Source: Whitmania pigra (taxonomy: Eukaryota > Annelida > Clitellata > Hirudinida > Haemopidae). From it: a DNA stretch of 64,000 nt. The notes under the pieces were generated by a model. It ran no database searches. It worked only from the letters and a program-made list of their open reading frames with translations, and was not told the DNA's origin. Numbering within the stretch: the stretch's first letter is position 1; every line of letters starts with the position of its first letter. Below, one piece after another: positions 59,843 to 64,000 of the stretch. The position numbers and the translations under genes were made by a program. The stretch lies in the NCBI GenBank assembly GCA_021613335.1, contig JAJTWR010000236.1, positions 89,501 through 153,500 on the forward strand, written 5' to 3'.

Positions 59843-62800
59843 ATAATGCAAACATTTAAGGCAGTTCAATAGTTTGAAATTATTACAACTTAAAATTAAG
59901 AAATACTATTAAAACTTTTAAACAATTATTAAATAGCTTCAGTCAATATTTTAACAAAGTTAAATTCTTCATAAAATCATTGTATTCCTTCTTTAGACTG
60001 AGATTACATCAATACATTACATCTGCTAAAATCCTCAGGAGTTTCAAAAACTCACCAGCCATATTGGCGGGTTCCGTGCAGACGTCCTGCTCAGCAGTCC
60101 TGGTCCTGTTGTCGGCCTTCGAGAACCAACCGTAATCGGGAGCATCGCTGAGCACCGTCGGAGTCAAGAGGACGTCGACGCCAGAGTTGTAAACGTTGAT
60201 GAAGTCATCGTGGATGAGTCGCCTGATCTTCTGAGCTCTGACGTAATACTTCTCGTAGTTGCTGAATAATACGTAAAAGGTAAATTGCTTCCAATAACAT
60301 CACTTTAAATAGTAACATTTTGAGACGATCTAAGCTTAACTAATTTCTACTAAATAATCTCAACTATATATAATGGTTTAATGGTGAGTAAGAGAACATT
60401 ACTTTATTATTATGAAACTTCATAAAAATAAAAAATAAAAAATGAACTGCAAAAAAGAAAGAACTCGAAAACATTGGCATCCATTTAAACTAAAAATTAA
60501 ATTAATTAAAATTGTTCCATCAAACACATTGAACCACAACAAGCATAGCAACCAACTTCTTGAGCAGGAAATAGTTTCCTGCCAGTATTCGACTCCTGAC
60601 GACATCATTGAAGGCCTCGTGCCTCGACAGAGCATACATGCGCTCGGTCGAACTGTCGTCTCTGGATCTATGACCTGCACGAATATTAATTGACCTCATG
60701 ATTATTCTAATTACATTATTAGAAAGTGAAACAATATCATTGATAAAAATAAAATATTAATACCTAATTGTTTACCGTTAATACATTAACCGTTTCAAGC
60801 ACCATATTATACAATAACAAACCGTATCTCAGTCCGTCGTATCTGGCCATGTTGGATGCAACCTCACATGTGCAGAGGATGTGATAACAGACGATGGATA
60901 GGTCTGTGTGAGGAAGCGAAACCTCTCTCAATATGGCTCCTCCCTCTTCCAGTTTGTCAGCTGTTCTCCTCCAAAGGTCAAGTACATCTTTGGATAAGCC
61001 AGTGCAATGGTACTCCTTGAATTATCAAATAATTGAACTAAATGAATTAATATTAACCATTTAATTAACATGATTATTTTCATTGTTTTTAGTTAATATA
61101 TAAAAATAATAAACCTTATTTATCTGCGGGAGTTAATTCGTTTAGAAATAAATTCAAAAATTAAGAATGACTTTTCAGTAAAAGCAATTTATTAGTTGTC
61201 ATACCAATAAATTATTCGCAAAAAGTTATGACAAAAATAACCTTAGGGATTCCCACAGTCAGTCCTTTGACACTCGGGTTTTCATGGAGTTTGACCTCGT
61301 TGAACTTGTCACGAACAGTTGTCGAGTCAAGTGGATCATGTCCTGCTAGAACATCTGCCAAACACAAACAATGAAACTGAAAGTTAATAACAAGTTCAGT
61401 CTAATTTATAATAAGTTCAAATATCTGTAGTATTAATTGGATTTCATTTAGTTTAACTTGATTAACTTAATTTTAAGTGAGTAATAATAGTATGCTGTCT
61501 AGTATGCTACTCTGTCACAATTATGAATAATATTGCTGTTATTGTTATTTATTACATACTGCTGAATTATACACTATCTGAATATTTCCAATGTATATTT
61601 ATTAACCTATATTTTGATAACAGAATTGCAAAATCCAAGAATTGCAATAATAAATAGAAAGCAGGTAGCCGTTTGTCAAATTAATGAAAAACACCCATCC
61701 AAGATGAAGCCATCTTACTGAGCATCAGAGCCACATCATCAACATTCCTGCAGATGATTCCAGGCACATCCATGGAGTTTACGAGCGGTATGAGACCGTG
61801 TCTCGACAGGAGACCATAGGTGGGCTTCAGACCCACCACTCCGCAATAGGAGGAAGGGTTCCTCGATGAGCCCCCCGTATCTGAACCGAGAGCTCTGAAG
61901 GTTATTTATTGATGGTAAAGATTCATGTTTTTTTCATAAATTATTTGGTGATTATGAATAAAATCAACCTAATTGGATAATTCTAGAAGGTATTAGAATA
62001 ATGACTAGAATCCTGAATTAATTTAATTACAAACTAGTGTAATACTTTCACAATGACAATAAATAAATTAATAAGTAAACAAAAAAATTAACAAAGTAAC
62101 ATAGTAACTATCTTCAAAACAACATGCTCACATCACATTAATGATTGTTGACAAGTCTAAACAACATCCAGCAATATATAATTATTAATTTGTAATAATA
62201 AGTGAAGTTAAGAAATCAGTTATGATAATAATAAAATAATAGTAATAATAATAATAATAATAATAATCAATTACGTCTTACGCGAACGATGCTCCGACAG
62301 CAACTGACACAGCGCTTCCTCCTGAACTTCCTCCGGCAATTACCCAACTATCATCATCATAACCACCATCCTTTCCGGCATCATTACCATCACCACAACC
62401 TGTCTTTTCCTTCTTGCCAACTTCTTCCGTCACAAAACTCCAAGGATTCTTGACTGGACCAAAGGCCCCATCTACCGATCCACATCTGTAGTTGAACGTG
62501 ATTGGTGGATAAAAATAGATGAGGAGACAGGATAGATGCTTATTTGGTCATACCTAGTTGCGATAATTAATGAATTTATTTATTACTGCATTATTAACTT
62601 GTCACTAATTGTTATTTGTTAAAATATTAGTTAATAAATTGTTTTTTTAATGATAAGCTAATAAATTATTTGTAATAAATGAAAATAAGCATTTTTCCCT
62701 TATGTTAATAATTAAGTTGGCTCAGTCACTAAACTATGTGCAGTCAGTCTTAAAGGCATAAGATAACAGGTTTACAGCTTTAGTTATAAATAATAATAAA

Positions 62801-63642
62801 ATGATATTAATTGCAAAACATTTAATATAAAAAATGGTTGCAAATAAATTGTTTAAGCCAAAGAATCAGAAACCTGACACCAACCCCATGGCAAATTCAT
62901 CCATGTTAGTTTTGCCAATAATGATGGATCCATTGTTGATAAGTTTTTCAACAACTGTGGCATTGTAAGGGGGAACGTAATCCTTGAGCATCAACGAGGC
63001 GCAAGTCGTGCGAATGTTTTTCGTGCTGAAGTTATCCTTCACTGACACCGGAATGCCATGAAATGGCTGATCTGAGTGCATATGAAGTGAACATTTATTC
63101 ATTCAAGCAGATGAACTAACAAGTAGTAACTTTGTGATTTTTAAGAACAAGCTCCATCAACTGATCATGTTGTTGATGGCAACTTTGTATTTTAATCATT
63201 ATTAGTTCTTTATAACAACATGCAAAAGGGAAAATGAAAAGATAGATGGATGGATGGTAGGAGGGATAACATCATAAAATTAAAATTTACTTTAGAATGG
63301 CCAAAACTGACATTTAACCAATATTTGTAGACAAATAAAAATCATGTTGCTTGTATTGCATGAATTTACATAAAACTAAAAAATTACTTGTTTTGCAAAC
63401 AGAATTCTCAATTTGTTCTGCTTGGTTTCTCGCTACTTCGGGCACCTCAGTTATAAACATGTTTAAAAACCTCAATTTTTCCATTCTTTTTAGACAATCT
63501 TCACACAACTCAGTGACAGAGTATTTGCCCTGCCTGATCAATGCCGTAACCTTAAGCAAATTATAATCTTATTGAAACCTAATAAAATTAAAAATCGTAC
63601 ACAAAAACCAACAAAAACCTCAGATATTCTTTTCCCTAACAT
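59554..63642 (-). CDS. QRSL1: Glutamyl-tRNA(Gln) amidotransferase subunit A, mitochondrial
   Basis: Amidase subunit of GatCAB. It releases ammonia from glutamine, which is used to turn Glu-tRNA(Gln) into Gln-tRNA(Gln) for mitochondrial translation. Exons in transcript order: 63642-63619, 63550-63388, 63071-62885, 62485-62282, 61894-61719, 61354-61242, 61015-60823, 60674-60557, 60261-60056, 59732-59554. Phases agree throughout: 1,563 nt, 520 residues plus stop (human QRSL1 is about 528). The first exon has only eight codons (MLGKRISE) and was placed by its match to the human start MLGRSLRE. Visible motifs: IPVSVKDNF (catalytic Lys74), GGSSGGS (cis-Ser178), GSDTGGS (nucleophile Ser202), [11 protein letters not shown], and [18 protein letters not shown]. 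The 24-residue spacing of the two serines matches the family. A Gly/Asp/Lys-rich insert of about 30 residues precedes GGSSGGS, as in other animals. No break was seen, so it is expected to be functional. Confidence 0.96.
62215..62272. repeat. (AAT)n run in QRSL1 intron
   Basis: AATAAT microsatellite ending about 10 bp beyond the donor of the fourth exon. Confidence 0.7.
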
Positions 63643-64000
63643 GGTAATACAAATCAGCAGACAAGGGGACGATATTTGCCAATATCAGTAGAAGTGAAAA
63701 CATGACTCGAATTAAAAGTGGATCTTTGCTTACTTGTTTGTTTTTTTTTTGTTTTTTTTTATAAATCATTTTATTTTGATTACATAAAGGTTGAACAAAA
63801 TTAATTTTTGCAAGCTGATATATTTTTGCTATTAAAATTAATTAATTTTTAGAAAAAGTTTGGCATGATCTTGAATAGTCAGGGAGCCTCTTGAATAATT
63901 GCCGAGAGCACTGCTTTAGTTTAATTTTGATTTTGGACCAGACCCTAAAAAAAGTCATCAAGAGAGTCAATTTTAATCAACAGAACCAATCTAAGCGTCT
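63643..64000. other. Upstream flank of QRSL1
   Basis: Contains the short 5' UTR and presumed promoter of QRSL1 (minus strand) and a poly-T tract at about 63738-63761. No other gene seen. Confidence 0.4.

Overview
The window is nuclear DNA from an animal. It is visibly AT-rich, has spliced genes with short exons and GT-AG introns, and is full of ATT/AAT and GAT/ATC microsatellites, minisatellites and decayed transposons. The gene content fits a bilaterian invertebrate, and the texture resembles an annelid such as a leech. That species guess is inference only; no sequence search could be run.

Three genes were rebuilt exon by exon, checking reading phase at each junction. (1) 8537-35328, plus strand: the 3' part of a PDZ-GEF type Rap exchange factor (RAPGEF2/6, Drosophila Gef26 family). 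Twenty exons give 1,310 in-frame residues covering the REM, PDZ, RA and CDC25 GEF domains, a long low-complexity tail and a C-terminal PDZ ligand. The N-terminal cyclic-nucleotide-binding part is not in the window. (2) 39350-49467, plus strand: an adhesion GPCR of about 1,110 residues whose ectodomain runs signal peptide, CBM14 chitin-binding domain, Ser/Thr-rich linker, Ig-like region, hormone-receptor motif, GAIN/GPS, then seven membrane helices. The chitin-binding module makes this the most striking gene here. (3) 59554-63642, minus strand: a complete 10-exon, 520-residue mitochondrial glutamyl-tRNA(Gln) amidotransferase subunit A (QRSL1/GatA) with an intact Lys-Ser-Ser triad.

Layout: 1-8.5 kb holds no recognised exon, only repeats and a decayed LINE ORF1. 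The 8.5-35.3 kb Rap-GEF carries a 2.7-kb GAT/GGT minisatellite and, in one 7.3-kb intron, a graveyard of Ty3/gypsy integrase, a foldback element inserted into that integrase, an unclassified repeat and an R2-like endonuclease remnant. 35.3-39.3 kb is intergenic. 49.5-59.5 kb is intergenic with two candidate Cys-rich exons on the minus strand, a G-tract-rich minisatellite, a 1.2-kb segment present in 2.6 tandem copies that carries a reverse-transcriptase fragment, and a candidate two-exon transcript.

The three genes have unrelated roles (Rap signalling, adhesion sensing, mitochondrial translation) and show no sign of joint regulation. No tRNA, rRNA, CRISPR array or prokaryotic operon was seen.
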